Below, piece after piece: positions 1 through 9,081 of a stretch of 64,000 nucleotides of DNA. The position numbers and the translations under genes were made by a program. The first letter of the stretch is position 1, and each line of letters begins with the position of its first letter. The notes under the pieces were generated by a model. It was not told the DNA's origin. It ran no database searches and worked only from the letters and a program-made list of their open reading frames with translations. Source of the DNA: UBA1127 sp965116355 (GTDB lineage: Bacteria > Chloroflexota > Dehalococcoidia > Lucifugimonadales > UBA1127); contig OZ220679.1 of the NCBI GenBank assembly GCA_965116355.1, positions 806,001 to 870,000 of the forward strand, written 5' to 3'.

Positions 1-1
1 C

Positions 2-1414
2 AACACCGGGCAGACCATCCCGGAACTGGCGACGGAGTGGAACCTGGAGCCGGACGGCCTCTCCTTCCGCTTCCAGCTGCGAAAGGGCGTCCAGTTCCAC
101 CGCGGCTGGGGTGAGTTCACGGCCCAGGATGTAGTGCACACCCACGACCAGCTAGCCCTTCCGGACTCGGAACACGCTCAGGCCTTCAGCTGGGCGCGGG
201 ATGTCTCGGCGGTCGAGGCTGTCAATGACTATGAGGTGATATTCCGCCTCAGCACGCCCGACGCGAACTTCCTGAGCAAGTTGGGCGAGCAGCAGAGCAT
301 GATGCCGATCCAGAGCAAGACCAACTTTGACGCTGAAGGCGAGCCTCCGCACCCCGAGTCGCTGTACATCGCTGGCACCGGACCGTACCAGATGCAAAGC
401 CGGTCCATCGCCAGCTACATCCGTTTCGAGCGACCTGAGGGGACGCACTGGCGGATAACGCCGGACTTCCAGGAGTTCGAGTACAAGTTTATCGGTGAAC
501 CCTCAACCCGGCTGGCCGGGCTGCTTGCAGGCGAGTTGCACATTGCCGACATCCCCAAGGACCTGCAGCCTCAGGCCACCGGCAAGGGGATGGGCATCGC
601 CAACGGCAACGTTCCCGGCCTGCGAACGTGGGTCAACCTCTCCTGCTGCTGGACGGACCCGGAGACGGGCGCCTACCCGGCAAGGCCCGACAGCCCCCTG
701 ACCGACGTCAGAGTGCGGAAGGCGCTGTCCAAGTCCATAAACCGCCCACTGCTGAATGAGGCCTTCTTTGACAACTCGGCGTCACCCATGTACATGAACC
801 ACTTCCACCCCACTCGGCTGGCATGGAACACGGAGTGGGAGACGAGGTTCCCTGAGGCGCACGGCTTCGATCCGGTCGCGGCCCGTGGGATCCTGGCGGA
901 GGCTGGGTACAACGAAAACAACCCACTGGAGACCAACGTCGACATCGCCGAGCTGCCCCACTACGCAGGCGCCAGCGACCTCGGCGAGGGCATCGCAGGA
1001 ATGTTTTCTGACGTGGGCGTGAAGGTGAACCTGCTCACCCGGGAGTCCGCGATTCGGCGGGCGGCCAGGCGAGCGTTCAAGGACGCGAACCACCTCATCG
1101 TCTCGGCGTCCAGCTCTGACCACTTCTTTGGCTTCGCGGTCTGGACCACCCCCATCTTCTCCAAGACCAACGCCAACAACATTCCCGCAATCAATGACCT
1201 GACCAGACAGGGAATGCAGACACTGGAACCTGAGGCGCAGTTCAACATTTGGAGGGACATAGGGAACGCATACTATGATGCCTACCTAACGCTGCCGCTC
1301 TTCTGGCTCCCCGCGGAGGCGGTCTATAATCCTGAGTTCATCTCCGACTACGTCTTCCCGGGATCAATCACCGGCACGTGGACGCATATCCAGAACATCA
1401 GGGCGACGCAGTAA
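2..1414 (+). CDS. ABC transporter solute-binding protein, family 5 (5' end missing)
   Basis: Extracellular solute-binding protein of the oligopeptide/dipeptide type (SBP_bac_5), which captures a ligand outside the membrane for an ABC importer. The reading frame is open from the first bases of the window, so the signal peptide and N-terminal lobe lie upstream. Visible family features are the FRLRKGVQFH-like segment (here FQLRKGVQFHRGWGEFTAQD), the GTGPYQ motif and the DVRVRKALSKSINR hinge segment. An LSCCW motif with adjacent cysteines is unusual and recurs in the next gene. The protein ends with an aromatic-rich segment and TWTHIQNIRATQ. No permease or ATPase gene is adjacent. The ligand is unknown. 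Confidence 0.9.
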   Translation, partial: NTGQTIPELATEWNLEPDGLSFRFQLRKGVQFHRGWGEFTAQDVVHTHDQLALPDSEHAQAFSWARDVSAVEAVNDYEVIFRLSTPDANFLSKLGEQQSMMPIQSKTNFDAEGEPPHPESLYIAGTGPYQMQSRSIASYIRFERPEGTHWRITPDFQEFEYKFIGEPSTRLAGLLAGELHIADIPKDLQPQATGKGMGIANGNVPGLRTWVNLSCCWTDPETGAYPARPDSPLTDVRVRKALSKSINRPLLNEAFFDNSASPMYMNHFHPTRLAWNTEWETRFPEAHGFDPVAARGILAEAGYNENNPLETNVDIAELPHYAGASDLGEGIAGMFSDVGVKVNLLTRESAIRRAARRAFKDANHLIVSASSSDHFFGFAVWTTPIFSKTNANNIPAINDLTRQGMQTLEPEAQFNIWRDIGNAYYDAYLTLPLFWLPAEAVYNPEFISDYVFPGSITGTWTHIQNIRATQ

Positions 1415-1435
1415 CGCCTGAAGGCATGTCGAAAC

Positions 1436-1473
1436 GGAGCGCCCCATCCTGCGTGGACAGGGTGGGGCGCTCC
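1436..1473 (+). terminator. GC-rich hairpin after the first binding-protein gene
   Basis: A 16-bp inverted repeat with one G-U wobble and a 6-base loop begins 22 bases after the stop codon. It has the form of an intrinsic terminator but lacks a clear T tract, so it may act with Rho or only stabilise the 3' end of the mRNA. Confidence 0.55.
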
Positions 1474-1575
1474 GCGCACGTCTAGCCTGCCAAGCTGCAA
1501 TCGAGACACCGCCAGCTTGCTTGGATGGATGCCGACCCCTAGACTGCGGGATGGCCCCATCCGCTTCAGAGGTGC

Positions 1576-3495
1576 GTGTTGACGAACGTCCGCGGAAGTC
1601 CAGGCCCGAGCCGCGTTAACCGTCGGGCCGCCCGGACGTTCTTGCTGGGGACGATGCTCCTCGCGCTGCTTTTGGCGTGCGGCCCCATGCCACCGGACGA
1701 TACCCGCGAGGCAGAGGTGTCGCCCGTTTCGACGGCGACGGTCGAACTCGTAGCCCTGCCAACGCCCGCGGGAACGCCGGCCGTCTTCCCCGCCCTGCCG
1801 ACGTCCGTGCCAACGCCGGCAGAGTCACCGACACCTACGCCCGGTATCCCTTCGCCCACGCCGGCCCCAACCCCAACACCCACCCCTGTCGCAACGCCGC
1901 TGCCGACACCGACGCCGATAAACGTGCCAACCGCGACACCCGTGCCGGTGAAGCCCGTGGTGCTGCGTGTCATCTTCGCCGTCGACGCACCGGGCCGCGA
2001 GTATAGTGTCATGCGCCACGGAAACCAGGTCGATTCGATGCAGTACCGGCCGGCGTACGAGCACCTGGTAGGAGTGGATCCCGTCTCCGGCGCCTTCACC
2101 TCCGAATTGACGACGGGCTGGGAACTCCTGGAGGACGGGAAGTCGTTTCGATTCCGGGTGAGAGAGGGTGTGCAGTTTCACGGGGACTGGGGAGCGTTCA
2201 CCGCCCGCGACGTCGTGCACTCCCATCAGCAACTCATCCGGGAGGATTCCGCGCACCCGAAGGCGCCGTACTGGCGTGACCTGGTCACCGGCGTTGAGGC
2301 GGAAGGCGACTACGAAGTCGTCCTCCGCGCGTCACGGCCGGCCGCGGATTTCCTGAGCGCCGTCGGCGAACAGCAGAGTCTCCTTCCCATACAGAGCGAG
2401 GCACACTTCCAGGCCCAAGGCGAGCCGCAAAGCACGGAATCGCCGTTCATCGCCGGCACCGGCCCCTACCAGATGGTGGAGCGGCGCGTCGGCAACCGAA
2501 TCCTCTTCGAGCGCGCCTCCGACGCCCATTGGCGGGCAACGCCGGACTTTGTGGAGTTTGAATTCCTGTTCATTCCTGACCCCGCCACTCGGCTGGCGGC
2601 ACTCACGACAGGCGAGGTGCACGTCGCCGACCTGCCCCCAGAGCGCCAAGACGAAGCCGAGCAGGCGGGGATGCAAATCGCGCGAGGGCCCGGGCCAACC
2701 GTGGGGCTCTGGGTGAATCTGTCATGCTGCTGGGCGGACCCGGTGACCGGCGCCTACCCGGCAAGCACGGATAGCCCCCTGACTAATCCCATTGTTCGCA
2801 AGGCGCTGGCGAAGTCCATCGACCGCCAAGCCTACAACGACGCCTTCTTCCACGGCAAGGCCGAGATTATGCACCTGAACCACTGGCATCCCACGCGCCT
2901 GGGCTGGAACCCGGCATGGGAGTCGGACTTCCCGGAACAGTACGGTTATGACCCCACGGCGGCGAGGGCCCTGCTGGCCCAAGCCGGGTTTGACGAGAGC
3001 AACCCCGTGGAGACAATGGTCGAACTGTTGGAATCGACAACATTCCCCGACGCTTGGGGTGTCGGCGAGGCAGTTGGCAGCTCCTTCCACCGCGCGGGAG
3101 CGCGCTTGAACTACCTGGTCAGGGACCCTGACTATCGCCGCATGCAGCGGGAAAACATGGAGGACGACAACATCATGACAATTGAGACCTCCAGCGCGGA
3201 CCAGTACACAGGCTTCGCACTGTGGGGAACGCCCCTCGTTTCGCCCATCAACGCCAACAACCATCCAGCTATGACCGAGTTGACACGGAGGGTGCTGCGC
3301 ACCCCCGACATTGGGGAACAGGCCGGACTGTGGCGGGAGCTGGGGGACCTGTCCTATCAGAGCTACCTCACGCTGCCCATGCTCTGGATCCATGCGGATG
3401 CGACGTACGACCCAGAGGTTGTCGCCGGCTACAGCTTCCTGGGCTCGCTCCCTAGCACGTGGACACACGTTCACACCATTCAGGGAGCCTGGTAG
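1576..3495 (+). CDS. ABC transporter solute-binding lipoprotein, family 5
   Basis: Oligopeptide-type binding lipoprotein of 639 residues. The GTG start at 1576 gives an N-terminal arginine-containing signal peptide and a lipobox LLAC with the lipidated cysteine at about residue 35. A long Pro/Thr-rich linker (about residues 55-118, PTPTP repeats) separates the membrane anchor from the binding domain. The domain shows GTGPYQ, the LSCCW cysteine pair and the NPIVRKALAKSIDR segment. It is clearly a paralogue of the gene just upstream, so the two arose by tandem duplication. No transporter permease is nearby, so its partner is encoded elsewhere. TTG at 1579 is an alternative start. Confidence 0.9.
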   Translation: MLTNVRGSPGPSRVNRRAARTFLLGTMLLALLLACGPMPPDDTREAEVSPVSTATVELVALPTPAGTPAVFPALPTSVPTPAESPTPTPGIPSPTPAPTPTPTPVATPLPTPTPINVPTATPVPVKPVVLRVIFAVDAPGREYSVMRHGNQVDSMQYRPAYEHLVGVDPVSGAFTSELTTGWELLEDGKSFRFRVREGVQFHGDWGAFTARDVVHSHQQLIREDSAHPKAPYWRDLVTGVEAEGDYEVVLRASRPAADFLSAVGEQQSLLPIQSEAHFQAQGEPQSTESPFIAGTGPYQMVERRVGNRILFERASDAHWRATPDFVEFEFLFIPDPATRLAALTTGEVHVADLPPERQDEAEQAGMQIARGPGPTVGLWVNLSCCWADPVTGAYPASTDSPLTNPIVRKALAKSIDRQAYNDAFFHGKAEIMHLNHWHPTRLGWNPAWESDFPEQYGYDPTAARALLAQAGFDESNPVETMVELLESTTFPDAWGVGEAVGSSFHRAGARLNYLVRDPDYRRMQRENMEDDNIMTIETSSADQYTGFALWGTPLVSPINANNHPAMTELTRRVLRTPDIGEQAGLWRELGDLSYQSYLTLPMLWIHADATYDPEVVAGYSFLGSLPSTWTHVHTIQGAW

Positions 3496-3605
3496 CGCCG
3501 CTCGGGCGGGCGGCGAATCGAAGAAAGCGGCAGGGAACGTCCTGCTCTCCGCAGCACCTCGGCCACTCTCCACCTCGCCCCCTTTCCCGTATTGCGGGTA
3601 CGTGG

Positions 3606-3611
3606 TACCAT
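3606..3611 (+). promoter_or_regulatory. Possible extended -10 box for the aromatic-catabolism operon
   Basis: TACCAT preceded by TGG resembles an extended -10 element about 57 bases before the ATG at 3668. No good -35 hexamer is seen at the right distance. It is the only promoter-like element in the gap upstream of this five-gene operon. Confidence 0.35.
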
Positions 3612-3667
3612 CCCCCAAGTTTCGCGCCTATTGGCCTATGGCTATGCCATGCGATGAAGGAGAAGCC

Positions 3668-4678
3668 ATGATTATCGACGTCCACGGACACTACACCACC
3701 GCGCCAAAGCAGCTCGGCGAGTGGCGCCGCCGCCAGATCGACAACTACCCCTCCGGACGCCTCTTCCGAGAGCCCCTGAACATCAGCGACGACGAGATCC
3801 GCGAGACCATTGAGAACGGCCAGCTCAAGCTCCAGCAGGAGCGGGGCACCGATGTCGCCCTCTTCTCCCCCACCGCTGGCGGCATGGCCCACCACTACGG
3901 CGACTTCAACACCAGCCTCCAGTGGTCTCAGACGGTGAACGATCTGGTGAAGCGCGTGTCCATGCTCTTCCCGGACAACTTCATCCCCGTCTGCCAGCTC
4001 CCGCAGTCACCCGGCGTCGCGCCGGAGACCTGCATCGAGGAGCTTGACCGCTGCGTCAACGAGCTCGGCTTCGTCGCGTGCAACGTGAACCCGGACCCGT
4101 CGGACGGCTACTGGACGGGCCCGCCCATGACGGACAAGTGGTGGTACCCGCTGTACGAGCGCATGGTCGAGCTCGACGTGCCTGGCATGCTGCACGTCAG
4201 CATGTCCTGCAACGACAACTTCCACGGCACCGGGGCCCACTACATCAACGGCGACACGACGTTCTTCATGCAGTGCATTACGGGCGACCTGTTCAAGGAC
4301 TTCCCGACGCTGAAGTTCGTCATCCCCCACGGCGGCGGAGCGGTGCCCTACCACTGGGGCCGCTACAGGGGCATCAACCTTGACAGGGGCAACGACCCCA
4401 TTGAGGACCGGTTCCTGAACAACATCTACTTTGACACCTGCGTCTACCACCAGAAGGGCATCAACGCGCTGACGGAGATCATCCCCTCGGATAACATCGT
4501 CTTCGCGTCGGAGATGATTGGCGCAGTGCGCGGCGTCGACCCCTACACCGGCCGCAACTTCGACGACACGAAGCCGTACGTCGACAACTCGCCCCACCTC
4601 TCAGACGAGGACAAGCAGAAGATCTTCGAGGACAACGCGCGGCGCGTGTACCCGCGCATCAACAACTACCTGAAGTAG
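3668..4678 (+). CDS. LigJ-like amidohydrolase (4-oxalomesaconate hydratase type)
   Basis: Cytosolic TIM-barrel metal enzyme of the amidohydrolase-2 family, 336 residues. Candidate metal ligands are H6 and H8 (DVHGHY), H176 (LHVSMS) and E282 (FASEMIGAVRG), with H221 in PHGGGA. The glutamate in ASEMIGA, where decarboxylases such as ACMSD have aspartate, is the pattern known for LigJ. LigJ hydrates 4-oxalomesaconate in the protocatechuate 4,5-cleavage pathway. I chose the ATG at 3668 because it follows GAAGGAG and starts the conserved MIID. The open frame extends upstream but that part is not family-like. It is the first gene of an operon with a second copy and FAH/aldolase genes. The exact substrate is inferred. 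Confidence 0.88.
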   Translation: MIIDVHGHYTTAPKQLGEWRRRQIDNYPSGRLFREPLNISDDEIRETIENGQLKLQQERGTDVALFSPTAGGMAHHYGDFNTSLQWSQTVNDLVKRVSMLFPDNFIPVCQLPQSPGVAPETCIEELDRCVNELGFVACNVNPDPSDGYWTGPPMTDKWWYPLYERMVELDVPGMLHVSMSCNDNFHGTGAHYINGDTTFFMQCITGDLFKDFPTLKFVIPHGGGAVPYHWGRYRGINLDRGNDPIEDRFLNNIYFDTCVYHQKGINALTEIIPSDNIVFASEMIGAVRGVDPYTGRNFDDTKPYVDNSPHLSDEDKQKIFEDNARRVYPRINNYLK

Positions 4679-4697
4679 CCGTACACAGGAGCGACGG

Positions 4698-5702
4698 ATG
4701 ATCATCGACAGCCACGGGCATTACACCACCCTGCCGCCGGCGGTGGATGCCTGGCGATCCCGGCAGATCGCGGAGCTGGCCTCGCCCGCCAAGGGCTCCA
4801 TCCGCGTCAGCGACGACGAGATCCGGGAGACATTGGAGAACGGGCAGATCAAGCGGCTGCGGGAGCGCGGCACGGACAAGATGTTCTTCTCGCCGCGCGC
4901 GTCCTCGATGGGCCACCATTTCGGCAGCGAGAAGATCAGCCTGTACTGGACGCAGCACTGCAACGACCTGATTGCCCGCGTCGTCAGCCTCTACCCGGAC
5001 GACTTCATCCCCGTGTGCCAGCTACCGCAGTCGCCGGGCGTGCCGCCCAAGGCCTCGATCGATGAGCTGGAGCGGTGCGTGAACATGGGCTTCGTCGGCT
5101 GCGTGATGAACCCGGACCCGTCCGGCGGCTACTGGACGGACCCGCCGCTGAGCGACAAGGACTGGTGGTACCCCTTCTATGAGAAGCTTGTGGAGCTGGA
5201 CACGCCCGCCATGGTGCACGTCAGCGCCACCTGCAACCCCAACTTCCACAGCACCGCGTCCCACTACATGAACGCGGACACCACCGCCATCGTCCAGCTT
5301 CACCAGAGCACGGTGTTCGAGGACTTCCCGGGGCTCAAGATCATCGTGCCGCACGGCGGCGGCGCCATCCCGTACCAGTTCGGGCGCTACCGCGGCATCG
5401 CCCTGCGCGACGGCTTCCAGCCCTTTGACGAATTCATCAAGAACATCTACTTCGACACGGCCATTTACGATCGCAACGGGCTTGAGCTCCTCCTCAAAGT
5501 AGCCGGCATCGAAAACGTGTTGTTCGCCTCCGAGATGATCGGGGCCGTCAACGCCATCGACCCGCAGACGGGCCGGTACTTCGACGACATCAAGCCCACC
5601 ATCGACGAGATCGACTGGCTCACGGACGAGGACCGAACGAAGCTCTTCGAGGGCAACGTCAAGCGCGTCTACCCTCGGCTCAGACAGCACCTGAAGGACT
5701 AG
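4698..5702 (+). CDS. LigJ-like amidohydrolase, second copy
   Basis: A 334-residue amidohydrolase-2 protein closely related to its upstream neighbour, 19 bases away. It keeps the same putative metal set: HGH at residues 6-8, the histidine in MVHVSAT, PHGGGA, and glutamate in FASEMIGAVNA. An AGGAG site precedes the ATG. It shares LPQSPGV, NPDPSGGYWTDPP and the C-terminal KRVYPRL with the first copy. Two copies side by side suggest either two related substrates (for example two oxo-dicarboxylic ring-cleavage products) or a heteromer. The general hydratase/decarboxylase-type role is family knowledge and the substrate is not known. Confidence 0.88.
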   Translation: MIIDSHGHYTTLPPAVDAWRSRQIAELASPAKGSIRVSDDEIRETLENGQIKRLRERGTDKMFFSPRASSMGHHFGSEKISLYWTQHCNDLIARVVSLYPDDFIPVCQLPQSPGVPPKASIDELERCVNMGFVGCVMNPDPSGGYWTDPPLSDKDWWYPFYEKLVELDTPAMVHVSATCNPNFHSTASHYMNADTTAIVQLHQSTVFEDFPGLKIIVPHGGGAIPYQFGRYRGIALRDGFQPFDEFIKNIYFDTAIYDRNGLELLLKVAGIENVLFASEMIGAVNAIDPQTGRYFDDIKPTIDEIDWLTDEDRTKLFEGNVKRVYPRLRQHLKD

Positions 5703-5718
5703 GCAAAGGAGGCAAACA

Positions 5719-6624
5719 ATGAAGCTGGTCTTCTTCAACGATTACCGCCTCGGCGTCCTGAAGAAGGACGAGGACCGGGTCGTCGACATGACCCTGGCCC
5801 TGGAGGAGATTCCCCGCGTGGGCCCCGGCGACTACATGTGCCGGCTCATCGAGAAGTGGGACGGATACAAGGTCCGCCTGGAGCGCAACGCCATCGACCT
5901 TCCCGGCATCCCGCTAACTGAGGTCCAGCTGCGCGCGCCCATTCCCAAGCCGGGCAAGATCCTCTGCATGGCCGCCAACTACCTGGAGAACGGCGCGCTG
6001 TCTGAGCCCCGGCCCATCAACGGCTTTCTCAAGAACCCCAGCGGCGTCATTGGTGATGGCGACACCATCCACCTTCCGGCGGCTGAGGCCACCATCTTCC
6101 ACCACGAGGCGGAGTTGGGCCTGGTCATCGGCAAGAAGGCCCGCAACGTCTCGGAGGAAGAGGCATCCAAGCACATCTTCGGCTACGTCAACTTCATCGA
6201 CGTGTCCGCCCGCGGCCTTGGGCCGGCAGGCGCCGACACGTTCCTGCAGGGCAAGTCGTACCACTACTTCGCGCCCATGGGCCCGTATCTGGCAACGGCC
6301 GACGAGGTGCCCGACCCGCAGGACGTTGCGGTGCGCCTCTGGGTCAACGATGAGCTCCACCAGGACTACAGCACCAGCGACATGGGCCACTCCATCCCCA
6401 AGACCATTGCGTGGCTCTCCACCATCGTCACGCTGAACCCGGGGGACGTCATCGCGCTCGGCACCAACCACCAGGGGCTCGGCGCACTGCAGGACGGCGA
6501 CAAGGTGGAGCGCGAGAGCCCCGGCCTTGGCCGCCTGACCAACTACGTCTCGGACCCGCGCAAGCGCGAGTGGCCGCGCGGCATCGACCAGGAGATGGCG
6601 GACCGCGTCGCAGGCAGGATCTAA
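5719..6624 (+). CDS. Fumarylacetoacetate hydrolase family protein
   Basis: FAH-family enzyme of 301 residues. Members hydrolyse or isomerise acylpyruvate-like ring-cleavage products in aromatic degradation. The metal-binding glutamates are visible in FHHEAELGLVIGKKA and the aspartate in NFIDVSARGL. KILCMAANYLENG and ALGTNHQGLG are the usual substrate-pocket segments. An AAGGAGG site lies 7 bases before the ATG and the gap to the upstream amidohydrolase is 16 bases, so the genes are co-transcribed. The reaction could be a 2-hydroxyhepta-2,4-diene-1,7-dioate isomerase or acylpyruvase type, and the sequence alone does not decide. Confidence 0.9.
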   Translation: MKLVFFNDYRLGVLKKDEDRVVDMTLALEEIPRVGPGDYMCRLIEKWDGYKVRLERNAIDLPGIPLTEVQLRAPIPKPGKILCMAANYLENGALSEPRPINGFLKNPSGVIGDGDTIHLPAAEATIFHHEAELGLVIGKKARNVSEEEASKHIFGYVNFIDVSARGLGPAGADTFLQGKSYHYFAPMGPYLATADEVPDPQDVAVRLWVNDELHQDYSTSDMGHSIPKTIAWLSTIVTLNPGDVIALGTNHQGLGALQDGDKVERESPGLGRLTNYVSDPRKREWPRGIDQEMADRVAGRI

Positions 6625-6663
6625 CTCAACGGCCCATGATGGCCACGGAGGAATGAAGCAGCT

Positions 6664-7587
6664 ATGAAACTGGTCATGTACAACAACTTCCGCCTGGGTC
6701 TCCTGCAGGACGGCGGCGTCATCGACCTGTCTGAGTCCCTCTCGGACGTCAACGCGCCGACGCCGCAGGACATGATCAACGCCGTCATCGCCAGCTTCGA
6801 GGGGACGTTCCGGGCCCGCATCGAGGACATCGCATCGAAGGGGCAGCCTATCTCCCTCGACCAAGTGCACTTGCGGTCGCCGCTTCCGCGTCCGGGCAAG
6901 ATCCTCTGCATGGCGGCCAACTACCTTGAGAACGGCGCCCTGCCGGAGCCCAAGCCCATCAACGGCTTCCTGAAGTCGCCCGAGTCCGTCATAGGCGAGG
7001 GCGAGACCGTCATCCTCCCCTCGGTCCATGAGGCGCCGGTCTTCCACCACGAGGCCGAGCTGGGCGTCGTCATAGGCAAGGAAGCGGTCGACGTTTCCGC
7101 CGAGAACGCCTTTGACCATATCTTCGGTTACGTCAACTTCAATGACGTTTCCGCTCGCGGCCTGCACCCCAACAGCTTCCTCTGGATGAAGTCCCACGAC
7201 ACTTTCGGCCCGCTGGGGCCGTGGCTCGTGACCGCAGACGAGGTCGAGGACGCCCACAACCTGCAGGTGCGCCTCTGGATCAACGGCCAGATCCGCCAGG
7301 ACTACAACACCAGCGACATGGCCTACAAGCTTCCCGAGACCATCGAGTGGCTCAGCTCCATCGTCAAGCTGGAGCCGGGCGACCTCATCGCCACCGGCAC
7401 GAACCACCAGGGCCTCGGCCCCATCCAGAACGGCGACATCATGGAGATGGAGATTGACGGGCTCGGCAGGATAACCGTCAACGTCAAGGACGATCTGAAC
7501 CGGGAATGGCACAGGGGTGTGGACACGGACATTGCGGACTGGGTAGCCGGCCGCAGCAGCGAGCCGCCGGCTTGGGCGCGCCGCTAG
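6664..7587 (+). CDS. Fumarylacetoacetate hydrolase family protein, second copy
   Basis: A 307-residue paralogue of the preceding FAH gene. It keeps FHHEAELGVVIGKEA, NFNDVSARGL and IATGTNHQGLG, so the metal site and pocket look intact. It differs mainly around residues 175-185, where the first copy has a GPAGADTF loop and this one has HPNSFLWMK, and this may change substrate choice. A GAGGAATGAAGCAGCT stretch with a weak AGGA site precedes the ATG. The pairing of two amidohydrolases with two FAH proteins in one operon points to parallel or sequential handling of two similar intermediates. Confidence 0.9.
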   Translation: MKLVMYNNFRLGLLQDGGVIDLSESLSDVNAPTPQDMINAVIASFEGTFRARIEDIASKGQPISLDQVHLRSPLPRPGKILCMAANYLENGALPEPKPINGFLKSPESVIGEGETVILPSVHEAPVFHHEAELGVVIGKEAVDVSAENAFDHIFGYVNFNDVSARGLHPNSFLWMKSHDTFGPLGPWLVTADEVEDAHNLQVRLWINGQIRQDYNTSDMAYKLPETIEWLSSIVKLEPGDLIATGTNHQGLGPIQNGDIMEMEIDGLGRITVNVKDDLNREWHRGVDTDIADWVAGRSSEPPAWARR

Positions 7588-7613
7588 AAAAGGCAAAGCA
7601 CAAAGGAGGAACC

Positions 7614-8468
7614 ATGGCAAGACTGAACAAGATCATCGAGGCCCTGGAGGCGGGCAAGCCCGCCATCACGACGTTTGCCGGCCCCAGCATCGACAACGCC
7701 ATCGCGGTCAGCAGCGCCAAGTACGACGGCGTCGTCTTCGAGTCCGAGCACAACCCGTACGACATCAAGGAGCTGCGCCACTGCCTGCAGTACATGCTGA
7801 ACCGCAAGCAGATCCTGGACGGCGGCACCCTGGCGCCGGCGGTCACGCCCACGGTCCGCATTCCCCCGAACGGCGGCGAGATGAACCAGTGGCTGGCCAA
7901 GCAGGTGCTGGACATCGGCTACTACGGCATCGTGTGGCCCCACGTGAGCACGGTGGAGGAGGCGTACAACGCCGTCGCCGCCTGCCGCTACCCGCGCCCG
8001 CGCGACGCCGAGTACTTCGAGCCCGAGGGCCAGCGCGGCGACGCCCCTGGCAATGCCGCCCGGTACTGGGGCCTGTCCCAGCAGGAGTACTACAAGAAGG
8101 CCGACGTCTGGCCCCTCAACCCGGAGGGCGAGATCCTCTGCATCATCATGTGCGAAGAGGTCAAGGCCATTGAGAACCTGCCCGACATGCTGAAGGAGGT
8201 CCCCGGCATCGGCGTCGTGCTCATCGGTGAGGGCGACCTGTCCCAGAACCTCGGCCACCCGCGCGACTACTATCACCCGGTGGTGGTAGAGGCGATGGCG
8301 GAGATCCGGGCCATCTGCAAGGAGGCCAACGTTCCCGTCGGCCACCCGCACGTGGGCCTCGACAACATCGACCACGTCATCGAGGACGGCTACCGCTACC
8401 TGATGGTCGGAGCGGAGCGCTCCTACAACGGCCTCAACAAGGCTCGTGAGCTCGGCGGCCGCGACTAG
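7614..8468 (+). CDS. HpcH/HpaI family aldolase
   Basis: Class II, metal-dependent aldolase/citrate-lyase-like protein of 284 residues. HpcH/HpaI enzymes split 4-hydroxy-2-oxo acids into pyruvate and an aldehyde or oxo acid, the last step of meta-cleavage pathways. The FESEHNPYD segment matches the family's catalytic EH region, and VVLIGEGDLSQNLG carries the usual E/D metal-ligand region. The start at 7614 follows a perfect AAAGGAGGA site. The longer open frame upstream overlaps the previous gene and is not family-like. As the last gene of the operon it would yield central metabolites from the products of the upstream hydratase and FAH enzymes. Confidence 0.88.
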   Translation: MARLNKIIEALEAGKPAITTFAGPSIDNAIAVSSAKYDGVVFESEHNPYDIKELRHCLQYMLNRKQILDGGTLAPAVTPTVRIPPNGGEMNQWLAKQVLDIGYYGIVWPHVSTVEEAYNAVAACRYPRPRDAEYFEPEGQRGDAPGNAARYWGLSQQEYYKKADVWPLNPEGEILCIIMCEEVKAIENLPDMLKEVPGIGVVLIGEGDLSQNLGHPRDYYHPVVVEAMAEIRAICKEANVPVGHPHVGLDNIDHVIEDGYRYLMVGAERSYNGLNKARELGGRD

Positions 8469-8493
8469 GCAACCAGCGCGCCAACCCAGATCG

Positions 8494-8538
8494 CGGGAGA
8501 GGGGTCACGGATGTCGGTGACCCCTCTCCCTTTGCTTC
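8494..8538 (+). terminator. Intrinsic terminator between convergent genes
   Basis: A perfect 14-bp stem (GGGAGAGGGGTCAC and its complement, 8494-8507 with 8516-8529) with an 8-base loop is followed by the T-rich TTTGCTTCT. It ends the aromatic-catabolism operon 25 bases past its stop and also sits just past the end of the leftward gene. Confidence 0.88.
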
Positions 8539-8553
8539 TCGTACGGCAACAGC

Positions 8554-9081
8554 TCAAAACACCCACCGCGTGGCATTCTGCGGGAAGTTGGCCTCGGTCC
8601 AGCCGAATGCCACCTGCGGCGCCATGCGAAAGACCACGGCGCCCAAGTCTGCCAAGTCCAACTCCTCCGAATCCCCACCGAAGCCGTACTTCGGGTTGAA
8701 TTCTTCTTCAAAGCGGCGCATGCCCTCGTCGTCGGCAGCGACCTCTTCCATGACGCCTTCGAGCACCACAACTTCATCGCCGCTCTCGAGGTGCACAACG
8801 GCCCTGGGCTCCGCGGCTATGTTGCGGCTCTTCCGTGAGTCGCCGCCCGTGCCGAAGTAAAAGACACCGTCCACCCACGCGCCCCATACCGGCATCGCGT
8901 GCGGCCGGCCGTCCGGGCGGACAGTGACGATCCAGTAATTGCGCGACTGTTTCAGGCGCTCCTCGGCCCAGGCCCACGGCAGAATCTCGCCCTCGGTAGC
9001 CGGCGACAACCCGTACGACTCGGGCATCGAGGGGCGTCCGGCCCACGGCGCACCATGGGTGGCGTCAGGTACGTCAGTCAT
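8554..9081 (-). CDS. Pyridoxamine 5'-phosphate oxidase family protein
   Basis: A 175-residue split-barrel flavin-binding protein of the PPOX-like class. The core RNYWIVTVRPDGRPHAMPVWGAWVDG matches the strand-turn-strand signature of PPOX/F420-type reductases (PDGRPHA), followed by FGTGGDSRKSRN for phosphate contact. The start at 9081 is chosen because a GGAGG site precedes it and the family's N-terminus fits. The open frame continues far upstream without similarity. The cofactor could be FMN, F420 or heme. Its closest enzymatic role is not evident. Confidence 0.82.
   Translation of the reverse strand: MTDVPDATHGAPWAGRPSMPESYGLSPATEGEILPWAWAEERLKQSRNYWIVTVRPDGRPHAMPVWGAWVDGVFYFGTGGDSRKSRNIAAEPRAVVHLESGDEVVVLEGVMEEVAADDEGMRRFEEEFNPKYGFGGDSEELDLADLGAVVFRMAPQVAFGWTEANFPQNATRWVF

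Noticed and set aside
3668..5702. Amidohydrolases as ACMSD or resorcylate decarboxylases
   Set aside because: Those have an aspartate at the C-terminal metal position. Here it is glutamate in ASEMIGA, the LigJ-type pattern. The choice remains inference.
5914..7620. A 568-codon open frame on the minus strand
   Set aside because: Antisense of the two FAH genes.
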